Shown here piece after piece: positions 20,729 to 30,388 of a stretch of 64,000 bases of DNA. The position numbers and the translations under genes are program-made. Numbering within the stretch: position 1 is the stretch's first letter; every line of letters begins with the position of its first letter. Origin of the DNA: Flavobacterium sp. Leaf82 (lineage in GTDB: Bacteria; Bacteroidota; Bacteroidia; Flavobacteriales; Flavobacteriaceae); the NCBI RefSeq assembly GCF_001422725.1, contig NZ_LMMA01000002.1:81003-145002 (forward strand). The letters are read 5' to 3'. The notes below the pieces were generated by a model. That model saw only the letters and a list, made by a program, of their open reading frames with translations, did not search any database and had not been told where the DNA came from.

Positions 20729-21968
20729 ATATCAATTTTGTGCTGCTGGTTTCATTTATTAATCGAACAGATTTGTTTTGAAAAAGTTTGATTAAAAGTA
20801 CTTCTACAAGAGACGTGTATTTTTTACCCTCGCATTCGTACCACCAATATGAATAATATTGGGTATTATTTTTCTCCATTTTTACCTGCCATATTTTTTC
20901 ATTGTCCGAAGAAATGATTTTTGATTCTATAATTTTATAGCCAGTCCCTGTCCAGCAAATTAAAGGATTATGAGATGGAGTTTTAATGTAAGTAAGCTTT
21001 TCAGGAGTAGCGATTTTAAAAACTTCATTATTAATCCAGACTCCTTTTTTTATATTGTAAGTAGGATTTAGGTTTTCGAGTAAATCATGTTTTATTTCTC
21101 GTTTAATTTCTAAACTCGTAGCGAATACAATTAAACTCCCAGCTATAATTGGCAACAAAACAAAATTAGGAGAAGTTGTATTTACTTTCTCTTCATTTTT
21201 TGGTTTAAAAAAACGAATCAAAAAGAGCATGGGCATAACTTGATAAAATGCAAAGCAGAGTAATCCAATCGTATAATGAAGCGTATTCTCCTGAGTACAA
21301 TCTAATAGAATCAGTGTTATGATCCTGAAATAATTCGAAATAATGTTTAACGCAATAATAATACAGCAAAACAGGAATATTTGTTTAATACTAAAAAGCT
21401 TTTGTTGTTTACGTTCTTCTATAGTTAATAAAAAAGCACCAACAAGTAATCCGGTTTTAAACATAGATAATCCCATACAAGCAGTGTCGATGGTAATTTT
21501 TGCATTATTGATATAAAAATTCACACCTTCAATTTTAGTAATTGGAAGAAAGTTTTTTAAAGTTAAATAGACACCATTACAAAGTGTTTGTTTAATTTCT
21601 ACAGTCAAATAATCGAAAAATGTATTAAAAATCGAAGAAAATAAAAAGATGCAGATAAAGGCAATGAATGAAAATTTTCTAGTAATACTATAATATAAGA
21701 AACAGACGAATAACGCTAAAGCTAGAAAATGCAAAGATTTGGTATGCAAACGATAGCTTATAAATTCTAATAGAAATATGAATCCTAAAAGAGGATAGTT
21801 CATATTAAATGAAGTTTTTCTGCCGCCAATAAGAAACAAAAGGATCGAAAAGACAATCCCGAAAAGATTGCTATCAAGACCAGACAGAACTATATTGGAG
21901 TTTAAGACCAATAAGCAAATCAAAATCAGGATAGCAATTGCATTTTTATATTGAAATATAAGCTTCAT
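20727..21968 (-). CDS. xrtN: Exosortase N
   Basis: Exosortases are integral inner-membrane transpeptidase-like enzymes that process proteins with PEP-CTERM-type tails. The 413-aa product has about eight hydrophobic spans. The exosortase catalytic triad is readable: Cys164 in DTACMGLSM, Arg215 in NYFRIITL and His231 in TLHYTIG. A C-terminal soluble domain (about residues 265-413) follows. Its ATG shares one base with the stop codon of the upstream VIT-domain gene (TAATG), so the two are translationally coupled. This pairing identifies the XrtN subtype, which has a dedicated single target next to it. Confidence 0.85.
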   Translation of the reverse strand: MKLIFQYKNAIAILILICLLVLNSNIVLSGLDSNLFGIVFSILLFLIGGRKTSFNMNYPLLGFIFLLEFISYRLHTKSLHFLALALFVCFLYYSITRKFSFIAFICIFLFSSIFNTFFDYLTVEIKQTLCNGVYLTLKNFLPITKIEGVNFYINNAKITIDTACMGLSMFKTGLLVGAFLLTIEERKQQKLFSIKQIFLFCCIIIALNIISNYFRIITLILLDCTQENTLHYTIGLLCFAFYQVMPMLFLIRFFKPKNEEKVNTTSPNFVLLPIIAGSLIVFATSLEIKREIKHDLLENLNPTYNIKKGVWINNEVFKIATPEKLTYIKTPSHNPLICWTGTGYKIIESKIISSDNEKIWQVKMEKNNTQYYSYWWYECEGKKYTSLVEVLLIKLFQNKSVRLINETSSTKLI

Positions 21969-24460
21969 TAAATAGTTTGCTTTTTATGTTTTCTGTAATA
22001 AAAGAAAAGTATCGTAGATCCCAGGATAATTAGCAGCCATTCATGTGGCTCAGGAACAGCTCCGTCATTATTGATAGAAGCATTTCCTAAAGTATCAACG
22101 TTTTTCTCTATTCCGTTATTTTTATAATCTGCGTCAGTTTCAAGAACAATCAGCGAGGATATTGGTGTTACAATATTAGCGTCTTTTGCGAGATCTACGT
22201 ATTGGTTTTGTACCAAAGAATCATTCTGAATTTTAACCTGTTCGTCTAATACTTTTCCAAAAGCATACATTCTGTAAATATGATTTGGCCCTTTACTTTT
22301 TACTGTATCCGTTTGCGGACTTTCTGTAATAGCCATATTTGCAGGTTCAATATTTACCGTATTTGTCTCTGTTTTAAATACAACAAACTGATTTTTATTA
22401 ATGAGTTCCAGACTATTTTTTAAACTAGTCTGATAGTAATCAACATATTTTTGCTCTTTTATGGTTTGCCAAAACGGATTGATGTCAGAAGAGATATTAA
22501 TTACTTTTAAATTTCTGTCCTTTGTTCCCGTTCTTATTTTCTTTAAATAATTAGAATCTTCAAGTTCTTCAAAATTGGCAGAGAATGTTCCGGATTTTGT
22601 AATAATTAAACTGTTTTGAGTTATTTCATAAAGAGGTAGTAAGGAATAATGGAGATCTTCAAATTCTAATTCGATAGCTTTAAAGTTGTCTTTGTTAATC
22701 TCTTTCTTTTTCCCGTTTATAATAACAAACAAATTCTTCTTGTTTAATTCTACAAAAGATTCTATTTGTTTCGTAGTCCAGCTGCTATTTAAGTCTAATA
22801 TAATTTCTGAAGGCTTAAACGGAATAGTCATTTTCTGAATATCCTTAACTTCATAAATTTTATTTTTCCATGCAAATAAATTGGACACTTTCGTTAATGG
22901 CATATATGCTTCCCAATCATCTAATCCTTTCGATTGATTGATGTAATATCCCTTATTTAATTCAAAATCTTTACTAGTTTCAATTTTTGTATTTCCTACA
23001 GTTTGAATTCTTGATGTCGTTTCAGCATTAGAAATGTTCGGACCTTTTATAGAAAGACTTTGGTATTTCATTTGATTGTCTTCTACTTTTAGCGGAGTTG
23101 TAAAACCGCATTTGAAAGTACGTGGCGTGTTGTAATTAATTGGAAAAACCCTAACAACGACTTTATTTCCTTCTTTCCATTGCATTAGAGACGGATCGCG
23201 ACTTTCTACACCAACAATTTGATTGTACGCAGCTTTAGCTTTTTCTTTTGTAGTCAAAACTCCTTTTCGTTCAATTCCGTTTACCCATAAGGATAACGAT
23301 GTTGCAACGGAACCTTCCGGTAATTGAAAAGAATAAATAGCTTCACGATCCCTCCAGGAATCTTTTTCGCAAGCAATATTCATTGTAATTTCAGTGTAAG
23401 CCAAACGTGCTTCCGGATAAATTTTCACATCTTCTTTAATGCTTTTGGTAAATAAATCTTTGCCACTCCACAATTGCTCTTCAGTTTCTAATCGTTTGTC
23501 AAAGTTTGATTTTAGAATGTTTATTTTATCATCATTGTACAAATTAAGGTCTTTGCAAAACAAATAAGCAATAGATATAAATGGGTTATGAATTTTGCGC
23601 TCATTATATTGTTTACTGCCAAAGGAATCAAAACCTCTAAAATCAAATATATCGTGAAGCGGAATATATACAATGTCTTTTTTTAGCAGAATTTCATTGA
23701 AGAAATTGGGTTTTAAATTCTGTGAAATCGAGATATAATAAGGTAGTTCATTGTTTTGATCAAATGAATTTATTCTGGCAAATTGGGTTATTTTTCTGCT
23801 TTCAATATTTAATCCTATAGTAAAGACCGTTAGGCTAATTAATACAACTAAAATACCTCCGCTAAAAGAGACAGCATAATTTTTATACCTGGAAAGATAT
23901 CGAAGAATTGTACAGGTATGAATGATAACAACAATTGCCGGAACTAAGCCATAAAAACCTAATCCTAAGGCTAAAATTCCGAAGAAAGAGAATGGCATAA
24001 TTGGTATAAGATATATTGCAAAATATAAGATGAGTAAAAATGATATACCGTTGATGAAAAAGGCAATAGAAGTATTTTTGCTTTCGTCTGAATTGCTGTA
24101 GATGAAAAAATTAGAGAGACAAAAAGCCAGAGTTGCAAAGTAGACCCATATTGGAAGGTCATGAAAAACAGGAATAAAAATATTTAAAGAAAAACAGCCA
24201 ATAAACCAGTTCAGAATCAAGAAAGGGATGAGGTGAATATAATTTTCTTTGTTTCTAAAAAGTATAAAAGAAAGAACGACTCCGTATATAAATTCGAATA
24301 TGAGACTAAAGAAAGCGATTCCTTGATAGTCATTAAATTCAGATTCTTTACAAAGAAGAGCGCCAATTAAAAACAGACTGCTAAACAGTGTTACGATTAA
24401 ACTAATTGCTACTCCAGGTTTTTGAGTATAATATTCTAAAATGTCTGATTTGTGTTTCAT
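21968..24460 (-). CDS. XrtN system VIT domain protein (exosortase target)
   Basis: The product is 830 aa. The N-terminal third holds six to eight hydrophobic spans (about residues 18-215). The middle has a VIT-like domain (about 345-460, with LSLWVNGIERKGVLTTKEKA and ARLAYTEITMNI). The C-terminus is a PEP-CTERM-like sorting signal: a PEP motif at about 803, a hydrophobic helix WLLIILGSTILFFYY and a basic RKHKKQ tail. It is the presumed sole substrate of the exosortase encoded directly downstream with a one-base overlap. The biological role is unknown. VIT domains are also found in inter-alpha-trypsin-inhibitor-type adhesion or protease-inhibitor proteins, but no VWA domain is evident. Confidence 0.85.
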   Translation of the reverse strand: MKHKSDILEYYTQKPGVAISLIVTLFSSLFLIGALLCKESEFNDYQGIAFFSLIFEFIYGVVLSFILFRNKENYIHLIPFLILNWFIGCFSLNIFIPVFHDLPIWVYFATLAFCLSNFFIYSNSDESKNTSIAFFINGISFLLILYFAIYLIPIMPFSFFGILALGLGFYGLVPAIVVIIHTCTILRYLSRYKNYAVSFSGGILVVLISLTVFTIGLNIESRKITQFARINSFDQNNELPYYISISQNLKPNFFNEILLKKDIVYIPLHDIFDFRGFDSFGSKQYNERKIHNPFISIAYLFCKDLNLYNDDKINILKSNFDKRLETEEQLWSGKDLFTKSIKEDVKIYPEARLAYTEITMNIACEKDSWRDREAIYSFQLPEGSVATSLSLWVNGIERKGVLTTKEKAKAAYNQIVGVESRDPSLMQWKEGNKVVVRVFPINYNTPRTFKCGFTTPLKVEDNQMKYQSLSIKGPNISNAETTSRIQTVGNTKIETSKDFELNKGYYINQSKGLDDWEAYMPLTKVSNLFAWKNKIYEVKDIQKMTIPFKPSEIILDLNSSWTTKQIESFVELNKKNLFVIINGKKKEINKDNFKAIELEFEDLHYSLLPLYEITQNSLIITKSGTFSANFEELEDSNYLKKIRTGTKDRNLKVINISSDINPFWQTIKEQKYVDYYQTSLKNSLELINKNQFVVFKTETNTVNIEPANMAITESPQTDTVKSKGPNHIYRMYAFGKVLDEQVKIQNDSLVQNQYVDLAKDANIVTPISSLIVLETDADYKNNGIEKNVDTLGNASINNDGAVPEPHEWLLIILGSTILFFYYRKHKKQTI

Positions 24461-24857
24461 AGTTGTATTTTTTTAAAAGTACTTTGAGTTGCAAAGTTAT
24501 AAAAGAATTTGAATTACAAGTTTTTTTATTTCATTTTTTTTGAACTGGAAGAAAATGGATATTGAAGAATTGGTTTCTCAAAAATTAAGAAGAAAAAGAG
24601 GTTTTAAAGCGTAACTATATCGTTATAATTGCTTATTTAGAAACATTCTTCGTTAAAACAGGGGTAAAATCTGACTTCATTTGTAACAGCAAATTCCGAC
24701 TTTGTTAAAGAATAGATTTTAAAATATCAATTATTTATTTTTTTTATTCAAAATTGATATTTTGACAAAAACAAGCAGTGAAAATCGTTTTTTAGCAATA
24801 ATAATTTTTGAAAAGGCGACTTCTATTATATTTTTTTTAATTGTCGGCTTTAATACC
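24461..24857. other. Intergenic region upstream of acnB
   Basis: This is the AT-rich divergent region between the VIT gene and acnB. I see no conserved gene. A 19-codon ATG ORF at 24555-24614 has no support. The acnB promoter element lies at its right end. Confidence 0.5.
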
Positions 24858-24865
24858 TAAATTTG
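24858..24865 (+). promoter_or_regulatory. acnB: Candidate -7 element of acnB
   Basis: TAAATTTG matches the Bacteroidota -7 consensus TAnnTTTG. A TTG lies 14 bases upstream (24841-24843), shorter than the usual 17-23. Transcription would begin near 24872, about 33 bases before the ATG at 24905. This also argues against the TTG at 24863 as a start codon. Confidence 0.4.
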
Positions 24866-24904
24866 CGTACAAAAAAAATAAAATACCTAGAAAAGACTTT
24901 TATT

Positions 24905-27676
24905 ATGAATATTTATCAGGATTACATCCAAGAGATTGAAGAACGAAAAGGTCAAGGGCTTAACCCGAAACCAATTGATGGAGCTGAATTATTAAGCGAA
25001 ATCATTGAACAAATTAAAGATGTGAATAACGAGTACAGAGAAGATTCTCTTCACTTTTTTATTTATAATGTTGTACCGGGAACCACTAGTGCCGCTGGTG
25101 TGAAATCTCAATTTTTAAAGGAAATTATTCTCGGTGAATACGAAGTAAAAGAAATAACTCCTGCATTTGCGTTTGAGTTATTATCGCACATGAAAGGTGG
25201 ATCTTCGATTCGAGTGCTTTTAGATTTGGCACTTGGAGATCATACTTCTATTGCAAAAGAAGCTGCAGAGGTTCTTAAGTCGCAAGTTTACCTTTATGAG
25301 GCAGACACAGATCGTCTAAAAGAAGCATTTAAAAATGGTAATCCAATTGCTATAGAAATTATTAAAAGTTACGCTCAGGCAGAGTTTTTTACAAAACTGC
25401 CAGAAGTAGTTGAAGAAATTAAAGTAGTTACTTATATCGCTGGTGAAGGAGACATTTCTACAGATTTGCTTTCTCCGGGTAACCAGGCGCACTCACGTTC
25501 TGACCGTGAACTTCATGGTAAATGTATGATTACTCCTCAGGCACAAGAGGAAATCAAAGCATTGCAGGCAAAACATCCTGACGCAAGCGTTATGTTGATT
25601 GCTGAAAAAGGTACAATGGGTGTAGGTTCATCCAGAATGTCAGGAGTAAATAACGTAGCACTTTGGACAGGGAAACAAGCAAGTCCATATGTTCCGTTTA
25701 TTAATATTGCTCCAATCGTTGCGGGAACAAACGGAATTTCTCCAATCTTCCTGACAACTGTTGATGTTACAGGTGGTATTGGTTTAGACCTTAAAAACTG
25801 GGTTAAAAAACTTGACGCAGAAGGAAATATCATTCGTAATGAAAATAACGAACCAATTCTTGAAGAAGCATATTCTGTTGCTACAGGTACTGTATTAACT
25901 ATTAATACAAAAACTAAGAAACTTTATAATGGCGACGAAGAATTAATTGACATTTCTAAGGCATTTACGCCTCAAAAAATGGAATTTATAAAAGCTGGAG
26001 GATCATATGCAATTGTATTTGGTAAAAAGCTTCAGACATTAGCAGCTAAAATTTTAGATATCGAAGCTCCTCTTGTATTTGCTCCGTCAAAAGAAATTTC
26101 TGTTGAAGGACAAGGACTTACAGCAGTAGAAAAAATCTTTAACAGAAACGCTGTTGGTATATCTCCGGGTAAAGTTTTACACGCAGGTTCAGATGTTCGT
26201 GTAGAAGTAAATATTGTAGGTTCTCAGGATACGACTGGTCTTATGACTGCTCAGGAATTAGAATCTATGGCAGCTACGGTAATTTCGCCAATTGTTGATG
26301 GTGCATACCAATCAGGATGTCACACAGCATCAGTATGGGATAAAAAAGCTCAGGCAAATATTCCAAAGTTGATGAAATTCATGAACGATTTCGGTTTAAT
26401 TACTGCACGTGACCCTAAAGGAGTTTACCACGCAATGACCGATGTAATCCATAAAGTGCTTAATGACATTACTATTGACGAGTGGGCGATCATTATTGGT
26501 GGTGACTCTCATACAAGAATGTCAAAAGGTGTTGCTTTTGGTGCTGACTCAGGAACAGTTGCCCTTGCACTTGCTACAGGAGAGGCTTCAATGCCAATTC
26601 CTGAATCTGTAAAAGTAACGTTCAAAGGGGAGATGAAAGGCTACATGGATTTCCGTGATGTAGTTCACTCAACACAAGCTCAAATGCTTAAGAAATTTGG
26701 TGGTGAAAATGTTTTCCAAGGCAGAATTATTGAGGTTCATCTTGGAACTCTTACTGCTGATCAGGCTTTTACATTTACAGACTGGACTGCAGAGATGAAA
26801 GCAAAAGCTTCTATCTGTATTTCTGAAGATGATACTTTAATTGAATCTCTTGAGATTGCAAAAAGCAGAATCCAGATCATGATCGATAAAGGAATGGACA
26901 ATGAAAAACAAGTTCTTCAGGGATTGATCAATAAAGCAGATAAGAGAATCACAGAAATTAAATCAGCTGAAAAACCAGCCCTTACTCCAGATGCAAATGC
27001 AAAGTATTATGCTGAAGTTGTTGTAGATCTTGACCAAATTATCGAGCCTATGATTGCTGATCCGGATGTAAATAACGTTGATGTTTCTAAGAGATATACA
27101 CACGATACCATCAGACCTCTTTCTTTCTACGGAGGAGAGAAAAAAGTAGATCTTGGATTTATTGGTTCTTGTATGGTTCATAAAGGAGATATGAAGATTT
27201 TAGCTCAAATGCTTAAAAATATTGAAGATCAACACGGTGAGGTTGTGTTCAAAGCGCCACTTGTAGTAGCGCCGCCTACCTATAATATCGTAGATGAACT
27301 TAAAGCCGAAGGGGATTGGGAAGTTCTGCAAAAATACTCAGGTTTCGAATTCAATGATAATGCACCTAAAGGAGCAGCACGTACTGAATATGAAAATATG
27401 TTGTATTTAGAGCGTCCGGGATGTAACCTTTGTATGGGTAATCAGGAAAAAGCAGCAAAAGGAGATACTGTAATGGCAACTTCAACACGTCTTTTCCAGG
27501 GAAGAGTAGTAGAAGATACTGAAGGTAAAAAAGGAGAGTCATTACTTTCTTCTACACCGGTAGTAGTTTTGTCTACAATTTTGGGTAGAACCCCTACACT
27601 TGCTGAATATACAGCTGCAGTAGATGGTATTACTCTAACTAGATTTGCACCTTCTCATAAACTGTTGGTAATGTAA
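24905..27676 (+). CDS. acnB: Bifunctional aconitate hydratase B / 2-methylisocitrate dehydratase
   Basis: AcnB isomerises citrate to isocitrate in the TCA cycle with a labile [4Fe-4S] cluster. The product is 923 aa from the ATG at 24905 (MNIYQDYIQEIEERKG); the in-frame TTG at 24863 overlaps the predicted promoter. The N-terminal HEAT-like domain precedes the swivel and the catalytic core. Cluster cysteines are visible as GFIGSCMVHKG (about residue 760) and ERPGCNLCMGNQE (about 840). It is longer than the E. coli enzyme (about 865 aa). A terminator separates it from the second aconitase gene. Confidence 0.97.
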   Translation: MNIYQDYIQEIEERKGQGLNPKPIDGAELLSEIIEQIKDVNNEYREDSLHFFIYNVVPGTTSAAGVKSQFLKEIILGEYEVKEITPAFAFELLSHMKGGSSIRVLLDLALGDHTSIAKEAAEVLKSQVYLYEADTDRLKEAFKNGNPIAIEIIKSYAQAEFFTKLPEVVEEIKVVTYIAGEGDISTDLLSPGNQAHSRSDRELHGKCMITPQAQEEIKALQAKHPDASVMLIAEKGTMGVGSSRMSGVNNVALWTGKQASPYVPFINIAPIVAGTNGISPIFLTTVDVTGGIGLDLKNWVKKLDAEGNIIRNENNEPILEEAYSVATGTVLTINTKTKKLYNGDEELIDISKAFTPQKMEFIKAGGSYAIVFGKKLQTLAAKILDIEAPLVFAPSKEISVEGQGLTAVEKIFNRNAVGISPGKVLHAGSDVRVEVNIVGSQDTTGLMTAQELESMAATVISPIVDGAYQSGCHTASVWDKKAQANIPKLMKFMNDFGLITARDPKGVYHAMTDVIHKVLNDITIDEWAIIIGGDSHTRMSKGVAFGADSGTVALALATGEASMPIPESVKVTFKGEMKGYMDFRDVVHSTQAQMLKKFGGENVFQGRIIEVHLGTLTADQAFTFTDWTAEMKAKASICISEDDTLIESLEIAKSRIQIMIDKGMDNEKQVLQGLINKADKRITEIKSAEKPALTPDANAKYYAEVVVDLDQIIEPMIADPDVNNVDVSKRYTHDTIRPLSFYGGEKKVDLGFIGSCMVHKGDMKILAQMLKNIEDQHGEVVFKAPLVVAPPTYNIVDELKAEGDWEVLQKYSGFEFNDNAPKGAARTEYENMLYLERPGCNLCMGNQEKAAKGDTVMATSTRLFQGRVVEDTEGKKGESLLSSTPVVVLSTILGRTPTLAEYTAAVDGITLTRFAPSHKLLVM

Positions 27677-27704
27677 TTTACGATTAGTTATAATCATTAT
27701 ATAT

Positions 27705-27736
27705 AAAAAGCCTGAGTCGATAAACTCAGGCTTTTT
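27705..27736 (+). terminator. Terminator after acnB
   Basis: AAAAAGCCTGAGT and ACTCAGGCTTTTT form a perfect stem with a short loop. It lies 28 bp after acnB and 69 bp before the next start codon, so the second aconitase needs either its own promoter or read-through. A TAACTTGT word near 27762 is only a weak -7 match. Confidence 0.88.
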
Positions 27737-27805
27737 CTTTTCTGGCTACTCTATTTTTCGTAACTTGTCATGTTCAAAATAAAAAAAACAAAAACAATTA
27801 TACTT

Positions 27806-30070
27806 ATGGCTTTTGATATTGAAATGATTAAAAAAGTGTATGAGAACATGCCGGATCGTGTTGATAAAGCACGCGAGATTGTTGGTCGTCCACTTACACT
27901 AACAGAGAAAATTTTATACAATCACCTTTGGGATGGAGATCCGTCTAAGGCGTTTGGAAGAGGAGTTGATTATGTTGATTTTGCACCGGATCGTGTAGCA
28001 TGTCAGGATGCAACTGCTCAAATGGCATTATTGCAATTTATGCACGCTGGTAAGGCTAAAGTTGCTGTACCTACAACAGTTCACTGTGATCACTTGATTC
28101 AGGCAAAAGTAGATGCCGTAACGGATTTGGCAAGAGCCAAAACACAAAGTAATGAGGTTTTTGACTTTTTATCATCAGTTTCTAATAAATACGGAATAGG
28201 TTTCTGGAAACCGGGAGCCGGAATTATCCATCAGGTAGTACTTGAAAATTATGCGTTCCCTGGCGGAATGATGATTGGTACTGATTCTCACACTGTAAAT
28301 GCAGGTGGTTTAGGAATGGTCGCTATCGGTGTTGGTGGAGCAGATGCTGTAGATGTTATGTCCGGCATGGCTTGGGAACTTAAATTCCCTAAATTAATTG
28401 GAGTAAAACTAACTGGTAAATTATCAGGTTGGACTGCTCCTAAAGATGTTATCCTTAAAGTTGCCGGTATTCTTACTGTAAAAGGTGGAACCGGTGCTAT
28501 TGTTGAATATTTTGGAGAAGGTGCAACTTCTATGTCTTGTACTGGAAAAGGTACTATTTGTAATATGGGTGCAGAGATTGGGGCTACAACTTCAACTTTT
28601 GGTTATGATGATTCTATGAGTCGTTATTTACGTTCTACAAACAGAGCCGATGTTGCAGATGCTGCAGATAAAGTAGCTTCTTACTTAACCGGAGATCCTG
28701 AAGTTTATGCTAACCCGGAACAATATTTTGATCAGGTTATCGAAATCAACTTAACAGAATTAGAGCCACACTTAAACGGGCCATTTACACCGGATTTAGC
28801 TACTCCAATTTCTAAAATGAAAGAAGCAGCAATCAAAAATAACTGGCCTTTACAAATTCAGGTAGGTTTAATTGGTTCATGTACAAATTCATCTTATGAA
28901 GATATTGCACGTGCTGCCTCTTTAGCCAGACAAGTAAGCGCTAAAAACTTAAAAACTAAATCTCAATTTACAATTACACCGGGTTCAGAAGTTGTTCGTT
29001 ATACAATTGAAAGAGACGGATTTATTGATACTTTCGAAAAAATTGGAGCTACTGTTTTTGCAAATGCCTGCGGACCATGTATTGGTATGTGGGACAGAGA
29101 TGGAGCTGAGAAAGAAGAAAGAAATACAATTGTGCACTCTTTTAACCGTAACTTCTCTAAACGTGCAGATGGTAATCCAAACACTTTAGCTTTTGTAGGT
29201 TCACCGGAATTAGTAACCGCAATGGCTATAGCCGGAGATTTAAGTTTTAATCCATTAACAGATACGTTAATCAATGAAGATGGAGAAGAAGTAATGTTAG
29301 AAGCTCCAACAGGAGACGAATTGCCTCCAAAAGGATTTGATGCTGAAGATCCTGGTTTTCAGGCTCCGGCCGCAGATGGTTCAGCAGTTCAGGTTGCTGT
29401 AAATCCTGCATCAGAGCGTTTACAATTATTAGCTCCGTTTGATGCTTGGGATGGTAAAAATATTACAGGTGCTAAATTGTTAATTAAAGCATTCGGAAAA
29501 TGTACAACAGATCATATTTCTATGGCAGGGCCATGGTTGCGTTTCCGCGGACATTTAGATAATATTTCAAATAATATGTTGATTGGTGCCGTAAATGCAT
29601 TCAACCAAAAAACAAACTCAGTTAAAAATCAATTAACAGGTGCTTACGATGCGGTTCCCGCTGTTGCACGTGCTTATAAAGCCGCCGGAGTTCCTTCTAT
29701 CGTTGTGGGAGATCATAATTATGGCGAAGGTTCATCACGTGAACATGCGGCAATGGAGCCACGTTTCTTGGGTGTTAAAGCTGTATTGGTAAAATCTTTT
29801 GCCCGTATTCATGAAACAAACCTTAAAAAACAAGGACTTTTAGGATTAACATTCGCAAACGAAGCAGATTACGATAAAATCCAGGAGAACGATACTATTA
29901 ATTTTACTGATTTAACCGAGTTCGCTCCAGGAAAACCATTAACATTAGAATTTGTTCATGCTGATGGTACAAAAGATATTATTTTGGCAAACCATACTTA
30001 CAACGCGGGTCAAATTGGCTGGTTCGTTGCAGGTTCAGCATTAAATTTAATTGCTGCCGGAAAAGCTTAA
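27806..30070 (+). CDS. Aconitate hydratase, mitochondrial type
   Basis: This is a second aconitase, of the family that includes mitochondrial aconitase and not AcnB. It is 754 aa from the ATG at 27806 ([20 protein letters not shown]); an upstream ATG at 27770 would add 12 Lys-rich residues and is unlikely. [4Fe-4S] ligands are in [11 protein letters not shown] (about residue 370) and ACGPCIGMW (about 430). The substrate-binding [14 protein letters not shown] and [14 protein letters not shown] segments identify the swivel domain near the C-terminus. It is directly downstream of acnB. Confidence 0.97.
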   Translation: MAFDIEMIKKVYENMPDRVDKAREIVGRPLTLTEKILYNHLWDGDPSKAFGRGVDYVDFAPDRVACQDATAQMALLQFMHAGKAKVAVPTTVHCDHLIQAKVDAVTDLARAKTQSNEVFDFLSSVSNKYGIGFWKPGAGIIHQVVLENYAFPGGMMIGTDSHTVNAGGLGMVAIGVGGADAVDVMSGMAWELKFPKLIGVKLTGKLSGWTAPKDVILKVAGILTVKGGTGAIVEYFGEGATSMSCTGKGTICNMGAEIGATTSTFGYDDSMSRYLRSTNRADVADAADKVASYLTGDPEVYANPEQYFDQVIEINLTELEPHLNGPFTPDLATPISKMKEAAIKNNWPLQIQVGLIGSCTNSSYEDIARAASLARQVSAKNLKTKSQFTITPGSEVVRYTIERDGFIDTFEKIGATVFANACGPCIGMWDRDGAEKEERNTIVHSFNRNFSKRADGNPNTLAFVGSPELVTAMAIAGDLSFNPLTDTLINEDGEEVMLEAPTGDELPPKGFDAEDPGFQAPAADGSAVQVAVNPASERLQLLAPFDAWDGKNITGAKLLIKAFGKCTTDHISMAGPWLRFRGHLDNISNNMLIGAVNAFNQKTNSVKNQLTGAYDAVPAVARAYKAAGVPSIVVGDHNYGEGSSREHAAMEPRFLGVKAVLVKSFARIHETNLKKQGLLGLTFANEADYDKIQENDTINFTDLTEFAPGKPLTLEFVHADGTKDIILANHTYNAGQIGWFVAGSALNLIAAGKA

Positions 30071-30093
30071 TCTTTAAGATTCAATTATAATAA

Positions 30094-30125
30094 GAACGCT
30101 CTGTGAAAACAGGGCGTTTTTTTTT
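30094..30125 (+). terminator. Terminator after the second aconitase
   Basis: AACGCTCTGT pairs with ACAGGGCGTT (one T-G pair) and is followed by nine T. The rest of the gap to 30388 has no gene. A TATATTTG at 30303-30310 fits the -7 consensus, 79 bases before the next ATG, but no TTG is suitably spaced. Confidence 0.88.
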
Positions 30126-30388
30126 AGGAGTTTAATCCAGCTGTTTAAAGTTAGTTTTGGTTAAAAAAGAGAATATTTTATAAAACACCCGTTTTCAAAG
30201 GGTTGACATAATTTTTATAACGACGACGTTAATTACAGGTAAATTAGTTGTTAAAAAACGTGTATCTTTTACATTAAAAAGTTAAATTCGCTTTTTACAT
30301 AATATATTTGCTTTTTCTCAAGTTATATTGTTTCGGTTTAGATTTATATTATTTAAACCTAAAAAAGTATTAATTAAAATTAAAAGAT

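Noticed and set aside
24555..24614. 19-codon ORF upstream of acnB
   Set aside because: Very short, Lys/Arg-rich, with no neighbour to couple to; chance expectation in AT-rich DNA.
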